Assembly (NCBI GenBank): GCA_001800015.1 | Contig: MGUO01000303.1 | Span: 8,697-22,042, forward strand | Reading direction: 5' to 3' | Length of the DNA: 13,346 nt | Source of the DNA: Elusimicrobia bacterium RIFCSPHIGHO2_02_FULL_57_9 | GTDB taxonomy: Bacteria; Elusimicrobiota; Elusimicrobia; UBA1565; UBA9628 | Part shown: in pieces, positions 6,450-13,346 of the stretch | Position numbering within the stretch: the stretch's first letter is position 1 | Layout of the letters: every line of letters begins with the position of its first letter | Translations under genes and position numbers: made by a program | The notes under the pieces: generated by a model | Told to the model about the DNA's origin: nothing | The model's input: the letters and a program-made list of their open reading frames with translations, nothing else | Databases searched by the model: none

Positions 6450-7084
6450 TAACTTAAATCCAGGACTTCCTTGGACTCCAGCAGCCGCTCCAAAACTTTT
6501 TCATGGTCGCCACGCCCACCCTTGGTGTACCACTCGCTGTAGTAAAGATTGCTTCTTTTCATGAGCTTGCGGCGCAGAACATGAACGTGCGACCCGCGGA
6601 ATATGGAACCGATCTCATGCAGGCTCTTGTCGTCAAGCTTGGAAATGATGCGAAAGGTGTGGCGCATGCGCCAAGTATCGATCAAAATATCGAGCTGGGT
6701 AAAGGCCAGCTGGATGAATAGAACCAGCAGGGCGGCCCAGGCGGCCAAGGCCCAGAAGCCGTAGCCCACGCCCATGCCGATGGCGGCGACCGTCCAGATG
6801 GTGGCGGCCGTGGTCAGCCCCGTGACATGCTCCCCCTCGCGCATGATGGCTCCCGCGCCGAGGAAACCTATGCCGGAAACGATCTGGGCCGAGATGCGCG
6901 CGGCGTCGTTGGTGAATTTGAGCGATAAAATCGTAAATAAGGTCGCCCCCACGCAGATCAGAATATTCGTACGCAGGCCGGCCGCCTTGTCGCTGACCTC
7001 GCGCTCCAAACCGATCACCGAGCCAAGCACCAGCGCGGTGACGATTTTGAGCATGTCCTGATTTACAACGGAAAAATCAAACAT
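6446..7084 (-). CDS. MgtC/SapB family membrane protein
   Basis: Inner-membrane protein of the MgtC family, tied in other bacteria to growth under low magnesium, acid tolerance and, in Salmonella, inhibition of the F1Fo ATPase. 212 aa. Residues 10-130 hold about four to five hydrophobic segments with the family motifs GLEREVSDKAAGLRTNIL (25-42), VSGIGFLGAGAIM (69-81) and GLTTAATIWTVAAIGMGVG (89-107). The rest (about 135-212) is a soluble C-terminal domain like that of longer MgtC proteins. The start is certain: a perfect AAGGAGG lies 4 nt before ATG, and the ATG overlaps the hemG stop by 8 bp. The actual role (Mg transport, ATPase control or other) cannot be told from sequence. A CNNM-type, magnesium-linked protein lies upstream in the same operon. 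Confidence 0.92.
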   Translation of the reverse strand: MFDFSVVNQDMLKIVTALVLGSVIGLEREVSDKAAGLRTNILICVGATLFTILSLKFTNDAARISAQIVSGIGFLGAGAIMREGEHVTGLTTAATIWTVAAIGMGVGYGFWALAAWAALLVLFIQLAFTQLDILIDTWRMRHTFRIISKLDDKSLHEIGSIFRGSHVHVLRRKLMKRSNLYYSEWYTKGGRGDHEKVLERLLESKEVLDLSY

Positions 7085-8504
7085 ACCGCCTCCTTAACAT
7101 GGAATTAAAAATCCGTTCTCCCGCCAGCCTCCCGGAATGTATGCAATCCGGGAGGCCCACGCCGTAATAAGAGCAGCCGGCCAGAACCAGGCCGGGATGC
7201 CCGCGCAAGCAGGATTCTATGCGCTTAAGACGCAAACCATGGCCCACGGTATATTGAGGATTGGCCTTGGGCCATTTAAATACGCGCGCGCGCCGGGGCT
7301 TGAGGGCGGGTGATTTAAAAATCTCCCGCATTTCCGACAGGGCGCACGAGCTGATGGATTCTTCATCGGCCTCGGCTATCTCCTCGCGCCCGGCTCCACC
7401 CAAGAAACAGCGCAGCAAAACCTGCCCTTCCGGCGCCCGGCCCGGAAACTTGGCGGAGGAATAAGTTCCCGCCACGATTTTCTTGCCTTCCTCCCTTGGA
7501 ACCAAAAATCCGAAGCCGCGCAGCGCGGGTGAAAAATCCCGCGATTCAAAAACCAGAGAAACCGTGGCCGTGGAAACAAACGGGATTTCTTTTAACACGG
7601 AAGCCAGCTCAAAATCCAGGTCGTCAGCCGCCTGGGCAAGAATAGGGGCGGGCAAGGCGGAAATAACGGCATCGGCCGTTAAAACCCCATCCGAGGTGCG
7701 CACCTGCCAAAACCCGCCGCCGCGTTCCAATTTGCGGACCGTCGCGCCGGTGCGCACGGTCCCTGAAGGCAATCGCAAAGCCAAGCTTTCGGTTAAGCAC
7801 GCCAAGCCGCCGCGCAGGGTCATAAACATGGTCTTATCGCCGGAGCTCGGGCGCCGCGCCTTGCCCATGGCTTTGATAAGACCGCCGCGCTGTTCCATCT
7901 CCTTAAGCTGGGGGAAAGTGCTTTGCAGGCTTAAATTCTCGCAGTCTCCCGCATAAATGCCGCCCAGCATGGGTCCGGCCATTTTTTCCAGGATCTCGGG
8001 CCCCAGCCTGCGCCGGATAAAGGCGGCGATGGATTCATCCGGCTCGCCGGTAGCCCTAGGCACCAAAGGCTCGCAAGCCAGGCGCAGCTTGGCCTTCCAG
8101 CTAAACAGCCCGGAACTTAAAAAAGGCCATAAGCGCCCGGGCGCCAGGCCCGCGCCTTCCGGCACCGGCCGCAGCCGGCCGGCGGAATAAACGTAAACGG
8201 TTTGCGGCCCAGGATTGGTGGGCAGCAATTGTTCCGAGAGGCCAAGCTCCGAGATTAATTCCAAGGCATGGGGCTTGGCCGTGATGAAAGAATCCGGACC
8301 GGCTTCGAAGATAAAACCCTGCGCCGTCTCGGTTTTTACCTTGCCGCCCACGTATTGGGAAGCCTCAAGAACCGTGATGTCCACTTTAAGGCGCTCGCGT
8401 TCCATGCGGCGCGTCAGCTCATAGGCGGCGGATAAGCCGGAAACGCCGGCGCCCAGGATAACGACCTTGGGAACGGAGGAATGGGAAACCGGCGTCGAGA
8501 TCAT
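7077..8504 (-). CDS. hemG: Protoporphyrinogen oxidase, HemY/HemG (PPOX) type
   Basis: FAD enzyme that oxidises protoporphyrinogen IX to protoporphyrin IX, the penultimate step of haem synthesis by the protoporphyrin route. 475 aa, normal for the oxygen-dependent HemY-type family. Dinucleotide-binding GAGVSGLSAAYEL (18-30), the ribose-binding acid E47 in VLEASQYVGGK, FEAGPDSF, and the C-terminal FAD motif GVGLPDCIHSG (448-458) are all present. I chose ATG at 8504: it lies 1 nt after the hemE stop, whereas the longer frame from 8558 would overlap hemE by over 50 bp and add 18 residues (MCVAWWIGCINGIGRPIS) not expected before the FAD fold. hemE directly precedes it. PPOX family members are distinct from the flavodoxin-like E. 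coli HemG. Coproporphyrinogen oxidases (HemY of Gram-positives) are similar, so the exact substrate is probable, not certain. Confidence 0.93.
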   Translation of the reverse strand: MISTPVSHSSVPKVVILGAGVSGLSAAYELTRRMERERLKVDITVLEASQYVGGKVKTETAQGFIFEAGPDSFITAKPHALELISELGLSEQLLPTNPGPQTVYVYSAGRLRPVPEGAGLAPGRLWPFLSSGLFSWKAKLRLACEPLVPRATGEPDESIAAFIRRRLGPEILEKMAGPMLGGIYAGDCENLSLQSTFPQLKEMEQRGGLIKAMGKARRPSSGDKTMFMTLRGGLACLTESLALRLPSGTVRTGATVRKLERGGGFWQVRTSDGVLTADAVISALPAPILAQAADDLDFELASVLKEIPFVSTATVSLVFESRDFSPALRGFGFLVPREEGKKIVAGTYSSAKFPGRAPEGQVLLRCFLGGAGREEIAEADEESISSCALSEMREIFKSPALKPRRARVFKWPKANPQYTVGHGLRLKRIESCLRGHPGLVLAGCSYYGVGLPDCIHSGRLAGERIFNSMLRRRYV

Positions 8505-8505
8505 G

Positions 8506-9543
8506 CTAATTGGCCTGCCAATTCCATTGATGCACCCAATCCACCACGCAACGCACATGGGCGGCAGGCGTTGCGGGCAGGATGCCGTGGCCCAGGTTGA
8601 ATATAAATCCGCGGCGCCAGGCCGCCTGCTTTAAAATCTCCCGCACCGCTTTTTTAAGCACGGGCTTAGGCGCCATTAATAAGACCGGATCCAAATTGCC
8701 TTGAATGGCCCGAGGGCCTATGCGGCGCCAGGCCGCGGATAAATCAACGCGCCAGTCAACCCCGATCACATCGCCCCCAGCAGAAGCGAACTCTTCCAAA
8801 AAGCCGCAGGTTCCGGTGCCGAAATGAATCAAGGGCGCTCCCCGGCCTTTTAGGGCCCGCAGCACGAAGCGCGAATGCGGCAAGACATGGCTGCGATATT
8901 CCGCGGGCGAGAGCGCCCCGATCCAGCTGTCGAAAAGCTGCACGGCTTGGGCTCCCGCCGCGATCTGGGCTTTAAGATAATCCACCGTGATTCGGCGCAC
9001 CTTGCGCATCAGCAGGTCCCAGGATTTCGGCTGTTCATGCATAAAAGCCTTGGTTTTTATGAAATCGCGCGAAGCCCCCCCCTCAATGAGGTAGCTGGCG
9101 ACCGTAAAGGGCGCGCCGGCAAAACCGATAAGAGGGATATCCCCCAACTCGCGTCGGGACAAGCGTATGGCCGACATGACGCAGGAAAGGCCTTGGGCCG
9201 GGTCAAAATCCTTGAGCCTGCGCACGGCTTGCGGGCTGCGGACGGGATTATCGATGATCGGACCCGGGCCAAAACGCAGTTTAAACCCCATCGGCTCGAC
9301 CGGCAGCAGCAAATCGGCGAAAATAATCGCCGCGTCAACCGGCATGGCGCTGATGGGTTGAAGAGTGACCGCGCAGGCCAGCTCCGGGGTTTTTGCTATT
9401 TGCAGAATGGAATATTTTTCGCGCAAGGCGCGGTATTCCTTCATATAACGGCCGGCCTGGCGCATGAACCAAACTGGAACGCGGTCAACAGGCTGGCGCC
9501 GGCAGGCCCTGAGGAACCTCCCGGCCCCGGATAAGCAAGACAT
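8506..9543 (-). CDS. hemE: Uroporphyrinogen decarboxylase
   Basis: Cytosolic enzyme removing four acetate carboxyls from uroporphyrinogen III to give coproporphyrinogen III in haem synthesis. 345 aa, the usual length. Family landmarks: VPVWFMRQAGRYMKEYR (22-38) with substrate-binding arginines R28 and R32, the catalytic aspartate D77 in FADLLLP, Y151 in FTVASYLIEGG, S206 in FDSWIG, and H319 in NLGHGILP, which correspond to the known active-site residues. The next enzyme needed, coproporphyrinogen oxidase, is not in the window, while hemG follows after 1 nt. ATG at 9543; AAGG stands just before it, closer than ideal. A run of eight G (minus strand) codes for EGGA (154-157), next to Y151, which would be a slip-prone site. 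Confidence 0.96.
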   Translation of the reverse strand: MSCLSGAGRFLRACRRQPVDRVPVWFMRQAGRYMKEYRALREKYSILQIAKTPELACAVTLQPISAMPVDAAIIFADLLLPVEPMGFKLRFGPGPIIDNPVRSPQAVRRLKDFDPAQGLSCVMSAIRLSRRELGDIPLIGFAGAPFTVASYLIEGGASRDFIKTKAFMHEQPKSWDLLMRKVRRITVDYLKAQIAAGAQAVQLFDSWIGALSPAEYRSHVLPHSRFVLRALKGRGAPLIHFGTGTCGFLEEFASAGGDVIGVDWRVDLSAAWRRIGPRAIQGNLDPVLLMAPKPVLKKAVREILKQAAWRRGFIFNLGHGILPATPAAHVRCVVDWVHQWNWQAN

Positions 9544-9580
9544 ACCTTAACATGATATCAAAATGCGCCCGGGGGCTGCG

Positions 9581-11092
9581 TTAAGCCGCCAGCAAGGTAT
9601 CGGCCGTGCGCAGGATTTCGTACATGGAGTCCGCGGTTTTGGCCCGCAAAAGCCGGCGGCGCAGATTTTCGTTGCTAATCAAGGAGGCGATGCGCCCCAG
9701 AACCCTCAGCTGCATGACCGGGACGGCGGCCGGGGTCAATATTAAAAAGACCAGACGGACCGGGATAGTATCGGGCGCGGGAAAAGGCACCGGCTTGGCA
9801 AAACGCCCCAGCGCCAGCAGCGGGCGGTCGAGACTTAATAATCTTCCATGAGGCACGGCCACGCCGCGGCCCACGGCGCTGGAAAACTTCATCTCCCGCT
9901 CCCAAACCGCTTGAAAAGCCTCCTGTTCCTTTAACTGGGGGTTGGCCGCGAGCAGAAGGGAAAGCAGCTGGGTTAAAGCCGCGCGGCGGTCGGCGGCCTG
10001 CAAATTGACGGCGACACCCGAGGACGGCAAAACATCCATCAAGGACCAGGCCTGCGGAAGGTCGAACTCGTCATGCACCTCGCCTATCAGCTCCTCGATC
10101 ATGTCCTCCAGAGTCAAAATGCCGCTGATATGGCCCATGCCGTTGCGCACCACCGCCATATGAATGCCCTTATCCGGGAAATACTTGATCAGCTTCTCCA
10201 AGGAGTCGCTTTCCGACACCTCGGCGATCTCCCGCCGCAGGCGCTTAAGATCAACCGGCGCGCCTGGCTCGTATTTCAGCAGTATATCCTTGACATGGAC
10301 CATGCCTATCAAGGAATCAAGCCCGCCCTCGCATAAGGGATAGCGCGAAAAGCGGCGCGAACGGATCAGTTCAAAGTTTTCCTCCCATGATTTTTTGACT
10401 GAAAGCGCAACCACCTTTTCCCGTGGAATCATAGTCTCGGAGACCTTGGCTGAGCCGAAATCGAACAGGTTTTCAAGCAGCAGCAGGCGCTCCAACGGCA
10501 GGGTTCCCCGCTCCTGGGTCTCCCCCAATAAAATGCGCATCTCCTCTTCCGAAATAGGCATTTCCGCCTGCGCTGCCGGTTTAAATCCCGCAAATCGCAG
10601 TATCGCCCGAGAACTTGAGGACATCGCCCTAATGAGCAGCCGGCAGAAGCTGGCGAACAGCTTAAGGGGCAGGGAACCCCACAAAACGATGGCTTCGGCC
10701 TTCTGGATCGCTATGGCCCGGGGCACCAATTCCCCTATGACGATTTGAAAATAGGTCAGAAACCCAAGAGCCAGGGCAAACGACCCGGCACGCACGGCCG
10801 CATCCGGCATATCTCCTAGATAATGCTCAAAAACGGCTCCCAGATACGCGGAAATCCCGGGTTCGGCAAAAGCGCCAAGCGCCAACGCCACCGAAGTAAT
10901 GCCGATTTGGATTGCGGCCAGATAATCATCCAAGTGGGCCAGCATCTCCTGGACGCGCTGCGCGCTACGCAGGCCCTTGCGGGCTAAAAGCTCTATGCCG
11001 GAGGGGCGGATACGGACCAAGGCATATTCCATCAAAACAAAGAGCAGGTTGATGAATATCAACAGCGCCGCGATCAGCAATAGGCCCAACAT
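9581..11092 (-). CDS. CNNM/DUF21-CBS pair membrane protein fused to a PTS EIIA-like domain
   Basis: Inner-membrane protein, 503 aa, first gene of its operon. Order: DUF21/CNNM membrane domain (about 1-170; hydrophobic segments near 1-26, 55-80, 100-125 and 133-157), a linker with the usual SEEEMRILLGE (181-191), two CBS domains (about 217-275 and 285-335, ending LTLEDMIEELIGEVHDEFD), then a PTS EIIA-type domain (about 360-500) instead of the usual CorC_HlyC domain. The EIIA part shows GRGVAVPHGRL with H415 at the phospho-acceptor position, RPLLALGRF, and PVRLVFLILTP. DUF21-CBS proteins are linked to Mg2+/Co2+ efflux or transport; CBS pairs often bind adenylates. EIIA domains take phosphate from HPr or serve as regulators, so transport may be tuned by phosphorylation. 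ATG at 11092, about 8 nt after a TATAAT, with no Shine-Dalgarno. Confidence 0.9.
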   Translation of the reverse strand: MLGLLLIAALLIFINLLFVLMEYALVRIRPSGIELLARKGLRSAQRVQEMLAHLDDYLAAIQIGITSVALALGAFAEPGISAYLGAVFEHYLGDMPDAAVRAGSFALALGFLTYFQIVIGELVPRAIAIQKAEAIVLWGSLPLKLFASFCRLLIRAMSSSSRAILRFAGFKPAAQAEMPISEEEMRILLGETQERGTLPLERLLLLENLFDFGSAKVSETMIPREKVVALSVKKSWEENFELIRSRRFSRYPLCEGGLDSLIGMVHVKDILLKYEPGAPVDLKRLRREIAEVSESDSLEKLIKYFPDKGIHMAVVRNGMGHISGILTLEDMIEELIGEVHDEFDLPQAWSLMDVLPSSGVAVNLQAADRRAALTQLLSLLLAANPQLKEQEAFQAVWEREMKFSSAVGRGVAVPHGRLLSLDRPLLALGRFAKPVPFPAPDTIPVRLVFLILTPAAVPVMQLRVLGRIASLISNENLRRRLLRAKTADSMYEILRTADTLLAA

Positions 11093-11100
11093 GGGGGCTT

Positions 11101-11106
11101 ATTATA
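11101..11106 (-). promoter_or_regulatory. TATAAT -10 element for the CNNM-hemE-hemG operon
   Basis: A perfect TATAAT on the minus strand, 8 nt before the CNNM ATG. The region where a -35 would fall is TATTTT or similar, a poor match, so the promoter may rely on the -10 alone. The expected transcription start would leave only a few nucleotides of leader, so the mRNA may be leaderless; that also fits the lack of a Shine-Dalgarno. Confidence 0.5.
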
Positions 11107-11111
11107 ACTTT

Positions 11112-11139
11112 TTGCCCCTTTTAAAAATATTTTGATACT
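11112..11139 (+). promoter_or_regulatory. Possible promoter for the tandem-PC4 gene
   Basis: TTGCCC (11112-11117, 4 of 6 to TTGACA) and GATACT (11134-11139, 4 of 6 to TATAAT) are 16 bp apart on the plus strand. The start codon follows 11 nt later, so any transcript would have a leader of only about 5 nt and no Shine-Dalgarno. It is divergent from, and interleaved with, the TATAAT of the CNNM operon. Confidence 0.35.
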
Positions 11140-11150
11140 ATGAAGCTGAT

Positions 11151-11606
11151 ATGGCCGGAGCGCGCGAGTTTAAGCCCTTAAAAGAGATAGGCACCCTCCC
11201 TATTTCCGATTCCAGCGAACTTAAATTTTACGTCGACGAATACAAGGGCTATAAATACGGCTCGGTGCGCACATTCGTTAAGGGCGATAACTACTCGGGA
11301 CCCACCAAATCCGGCGTGACCATGAATCCGGCGATTTTAGAGGGACTGATCGGGGCGCTTGCCAAACTGCCCAAGGAACCGGCCGCCCTCGAGGAAAAAG
11401 AGCTCGGTCGCTTCCCCAAACGCATGGGCATCGAACTCGTTTTGCGCATCACGATATTCAAAGATGCGACAGGCATAGACCTGCGCGAATGGGTGGAGGA
11501 CCGTGATTACAAAGGTTGGTCCAAAAAAGGCGTCCGCATACCTTACAAAGAACTGCCTAAAGCCCTGGATTTCTTCAAAGAAATGCAGGGACTGGTGGCC
11601 AAATAG
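11151..11606 (+). CDS. Double-PC4-domain protein (transcriptional coactivator p15/PC4 family)
   Basis: Probable cytosolic single-stranded nucleic-acid-binding protein. PC4-fold proteins bind ssDNA and help transcription, replication or repair; bacterial members usually have one domain and act as dimers. 151 aa here hold two copies of the domain, at about 23-73 and 95-145. The two align over 51 residues without a gap (ELKFYVDEYKGYKYG against ELVLRITIFKDATGI, then PTKSGVTMNP against WSKKGVRIPY). The (T/S)KxGV pattern is the most conserved part in single-domain bacterial members. The fusion would form the two-lobed unit inside one chain. The start at 11151 has no Shine-Dalgarno; the ATG at 11140 is out of frame. 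It stands alone, divergent from the CNNM operon and followed by the separate prc promoter. The family call is by pattern only; the function here is not shown. Confidence 0.75.
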   Translation: MAGAREFKPLKEIGTLPISDSSELKFYVDEYKGYKYGSVRTFVKGDNYSGPTKSGVTMNPAILEGLIGALAKLPKEPAALEEKELGRFPKRMGIELVLRITIFKDATGIDLREWVEDRDYKGWSKKGVRIPYKELPKALDFFKEMQGLVAK

Positions 11607-11669
11607 CCCCCCCGGACTTTAACGATACCAGGTTTTTACCTAATCGAGACTGGCGGAATTTGGGAATCC

Positions 11670-11678
11670 TGTTATAAT
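11670..11678 (+). promoter_or_regulatory. Extended -10 promoter for prc
   Basis: TGTTATAAT fits the extended -10 form TGnTATAAT with a perfect hexamer (11673-11678). The -35 (CTGGCG at 11650-11655, 17 bp apart) is poor, as is common for extended -10 promoters. A transcription start near 11685 would give a leader of about 44 nt, most of it in the inverted repeat listed next. Confidence 0.6.
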
Positions 11679-11686
11679 AGGGATGC

Positions 11687-11723
11687 CCGGTTCGAGTGGA
11701 TGCGGCTGCAAAGGCCGAACCGG
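11687..11723 (+). promoter_or_regulatory. Leader hairpin just upstream of the prc start codon
   Basis: CCGGTTCG (11687-11694) and CGAACCGG (11716-11723) are perfect 8-bp inverted repeats around a 21-nt loop. The 3' arm ends 5 nt before the prc ATG, so the stem would cover the place where a ribosome site should be; no Shine-Dalgarno is seen. It may control translation or protect the 5' end. Without other leaders to compare, this is a structural call only. There is no U-tract, so it is not a terminator. Confidence 0.45.
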
Positions 11724-11728
11724 TTTCC

Positions 11729-13346
11729 ATGCTCTCAAAAAACAAAAAATTGCTCGGAATAGCCCTAGTCGTCGCAACGATCTTGTATGGGGGCCTGGGC
11801 ACGGCCGCCGTCGAGGTCCTTCAGCAGGGCCCCGCAGCGCCGATTATCGGGCAGATGGTGGCGCGCATTGTGGAGCAAAGCCACTATAACCACCACCCCC
11901 TGGATGCCAAGACTTCCCAGCAGGTTCTGCGCAACTTTCTTGAGTCCTTCGATTACAATCACATGATATTCGAGAAGGCCGACATCGATGAGTTCACCGC
12001 CCACTACGGCGATAAGCTCGGCGACATGCTTAAGGAAGGCGACATCAGTCCGGCCTTCGAGATTTTTAACCGCTTCCTTAGGAGAATCGGGGAGCGCGAG
12101 ATCTTGGTCCGCAAGTATACCGCCGCCGGTTTTTCTTTCGACAGCAACGAAAGCATGATCATAGACCGGCATGAACTGCCCTGGCCCGCCTCCGCCAAGG
12201 AAGCCAAAAATCTATGGCGTCTGCGCGTTAAATACGAGCTGCTGCAGGAACGGCTCAATAAAACCAAGCCCGAGGAGCATGTTAAAACCGTCAATCTCCG
12301 CTACGAGCGTCTTTTGCGCAGCTACCGCGAATTCGACGCCAGCGACGTGCTGCAAAGCTACCTGACCGCCTTAACCCACGCCTACGATCCGCATTCGGAC
12401 TACATGGCGGCGCCTCAGATGGAGAATTTTAACATCAGCATGAAGCTGTCCTTGGTCGGCATCGGGGCGGTGCTGCGCTCCGAGGACGGCTACGCCAAAA
12501 TAGTCTCTTTGGTTTCCGGAGGGCCGGCGGACAAGGACAAGAGGCTGAAGCCCAACGACCGCATCGAGGCCATCTCCCAAGGCGAGGGACCCTGGGTTGA
12601 GGCCGTGGGCATGAAGCTTGACCGGCTGGTTCAGATCATCCGGGGCGAGAAAGGAACCACCGTGCACCTGCGGGTGATTCCGGCCGACGCTATCGACCCG
12701 TCCACCCGGGTCGTGATCACCATTGTCCGCGACGAGATCAAGCTGACCGATCAGGAAGCCAGGGCTAAAATCATCGAAACTTCGCTTTTCGGCAAGAAGA
12801 CCAAAATCGGAGTTATCGATCTGCCGTCTTTTTACGCCGACATGAAGTCGGTCATTGAATCTAAAAGCACGACGCGTGATGTGGAAAAGCTTATCGCCGC
12901 TCTCAAGAAGGAAGCAATCTCCGGGCTGATTTTGGACCTGCGCCGCAATGGAGGGGGCTCTCTCTCCGAATCCGTGGCTTTGACCGGTCTTTTCATTCCA
13001 GAGGGCCCCGTGGTTCAGATCAAGGACGCTCGCGGCCTTATCAAAATATTGCGGGATTCCGATCCATCGGTAACCTATAACGGCCCCCTCCTGGTGCTGA
13101 CCAGCCGGGCTTCGGCCTCGGCTTCCGAGATTTTGGCCGCCAACCTGCAAGATTACGGCCGGGCGGTGGTGGTCGGCGAGAAGAGCACCTTCGGCAAGGG
13201 CACGGTACAATCCATCGTGGAACTGTCCCAGTATCTGCCCGGGGCGCTGAAAACCTTCAAGCCGGGAGCGGTCAAGCTCACTATTCAAAAATTTTACCGG
13301 ATTTCCGGCGGCTCGACTCAAAACCGCGGGGTGCTGCCCGATATCG
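11729..13346 (+). CDS. prc: Tail-specific protease Prc/Tsp (S41 family), partial (C-terminal part beyond the right edge)
   Basis: Periplasmic serine protease that degrades proteins by their C-terminal tails and processes some envelope proteins. The frame is open for 539 codons from the start to the edge; E. coli Prc is about 680 aa. Signal sequence at about 1-25 (MLSKNKKLLGIALVVATILY); N-terminal Tsp helical domain to about 215; YDPHSDYM (219-226); PDZ domain about 240-325 (LSLVGIGAVL, SGGPADKDKRLKPNDRI); then the S41 domain with LILDLRRNGGG (400-410), catalytic serine most likely S464 in SASASE, and lysine K490 in FGKGTVQ, plus TIQKFYRISGGSTQNRGVLPDI at the edge. Spacing of the serine and lysine is one residue longer than I recall for E. 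coli Prc. ATG at 11729 was chosen for the signal peptide; an in-frame GTG at 11696 is possible but lies in the leader hairpin. The stop is not in the window. Confidence 0.93.
   Translation, partial: MLSKNKKLLGIALVVATILYGGLGTAAVEVLQQGPAAPIIGQMVARIVEQSHYNHHPLDAKTSQQVLRNFLESFDYNHMIFEKADIDEFTAHYGDKLGDMLKEGDISPAFEIFNRFLRRIGEREILVRKYTAAGFSFDSNESMIIDRHELPWPASAKEAKNLWRLRVKYELLQERLNKTKPEEHVKTVNLRYERLLRSYREFDASDVLQSYLTALTHAYDPHSDYMAAPQMENFNISMKLSLVGIGAVLRSEDGYAKIVSLVSGGPADKDKRLKPNDRIEAISQGEGPWVEAVGMKLDRLVQIIRGEKGTTVHLRVIPADAIDPSTRVVITIVRDEIKLTDQEARAKIIETSLFGKKTKIGVIDLPSFYADMKSVIESKSTTRDVEKLIAALKKEAISGLILDLRRNGGGSLSESVALTGLFIPEGPVVQIKDARGLIKILRDSDPSVTYNGPLLVLTSRASASASEILAANLQDYGRAVVVGEKSTFGKGTVQSIVELSQYLPGALKTFKPGAVKLTIQKFYRISGGSTQNRGVLPDI

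Noticed and set aside
8505..8558. Longer hemG start at 8558.
   Set aside because: It would overlap hemE by more than 50 bp and add 18 residues not expected before the FAD-binding glycine motif; the ATG at 8504 fits better.
8875..9534. Open plus-strand frame opposite hemE (219 codons).
   Set aside because: Antisense to a complete, well-recognised hemE; no ribosome site and no family resemblance.
11623..11646. Weak inverted repeat (CGAT..AGGT TTTT ACCT.ATCG) after the PC4 gene as a terminator.
   Set aside because: Short AT-containing arms, interruptions and no U-tract after it; too weak to call.
11689..11702. GGTTCGA like a tRNA T-arm upstream of prc.
   Set aside because: No matching acceptor, anticodon or D arm; the bases belong to a simple inverted repeat in the prc leader.
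12371..13321. Long open frame on the minus strand opposite prc (316 codons).
   Set aside because: It is fully antisense to the protease gene, whose motifs and catalytic residues are intact, and its Gly/Asp/His-rich product looks like a mirror of a GC-rich codon pattern.
1..13346. CRISPR arrays, IS elements, tRNA or rRNA genes, attachment sites.
   Set aside because: No regularly spaced repeats, transposase or integrase frames, or RNA-gene signatures were seen on either strand.

Overview
The window holds ordinary chromosomal DNA of a Gram-negative (diderm) bacterium. The envelope genes point that way: a TonB/ExbB/ExbD energy-transducing set, periplasmic proteins with signal peptides, and a Prc/Tsp-type tail-specific protease. 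DNA is moderately GC-rich and tightly packed, with frequent 1-20 bp gene overlaps and two TTG starts. I see no rRNA, tRNA, IS element or CRISPR array. The phylum cannot be fixed from this sequence; an uncultivated lineage such as Elusimicrobiota or another deep diderm group is only a guess.

Layout, left to right. Positions 1-4606 are one minus-strand operon, transcribed from right to left: two paralogous exported HEAT-repeat proteins, ExbB, ExbD, TonB, an ABC ATPase, and an ABC-2 permease cut by the left edge. Positions 4607-4835 are the only real non-coding stretch. It has two strong hairpins, one followed by a U-rich tract just before the first HEAT gene, and an odd AAC-rich, T-poor tract. 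Positions 4836-11092 are a second minus-strand operon, again transcribed right to left: a CNNM/DUF21-CBS protein with a C-terminal PTS EIIA-like domain, hemE, hemG (hemY type), an MgtC family protein, rlmN, and a free methionine-(R)-sulfoxide reductase-like GAF protein. From 11151 the strand switches: a small protein made of two tandem PC4 domains, then prc, which runs off the right edge.

How the genes work together. The left operon looks like an envelope machine: ExbBD/TonB would use the proton motive force to act on something at the outer membrane. The two HEAT proteins lie upstream in the same transcript, and one has a TonB-box-like segment right after its signal peptide, so they may be part of the machine. 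The ABC pair adds an inner-membrane export step. The second operon mixes late haem synthesis (HemE makes coproporphyrinogen III, HemG makes protoporphyrin IX) with two proteins of magnesium-linked families, an rRNA/tRNA methylase and an oxidative-repair enzyme.

Most worth following up: the HEAT/TonB-box/ExbBD/TonB operon, the CNNM-EIIA fusion, the double-PC4 protein, and the 4.6-4.8 kb intergenic region with its attenuator-like hairpins and AAC-rich tract.
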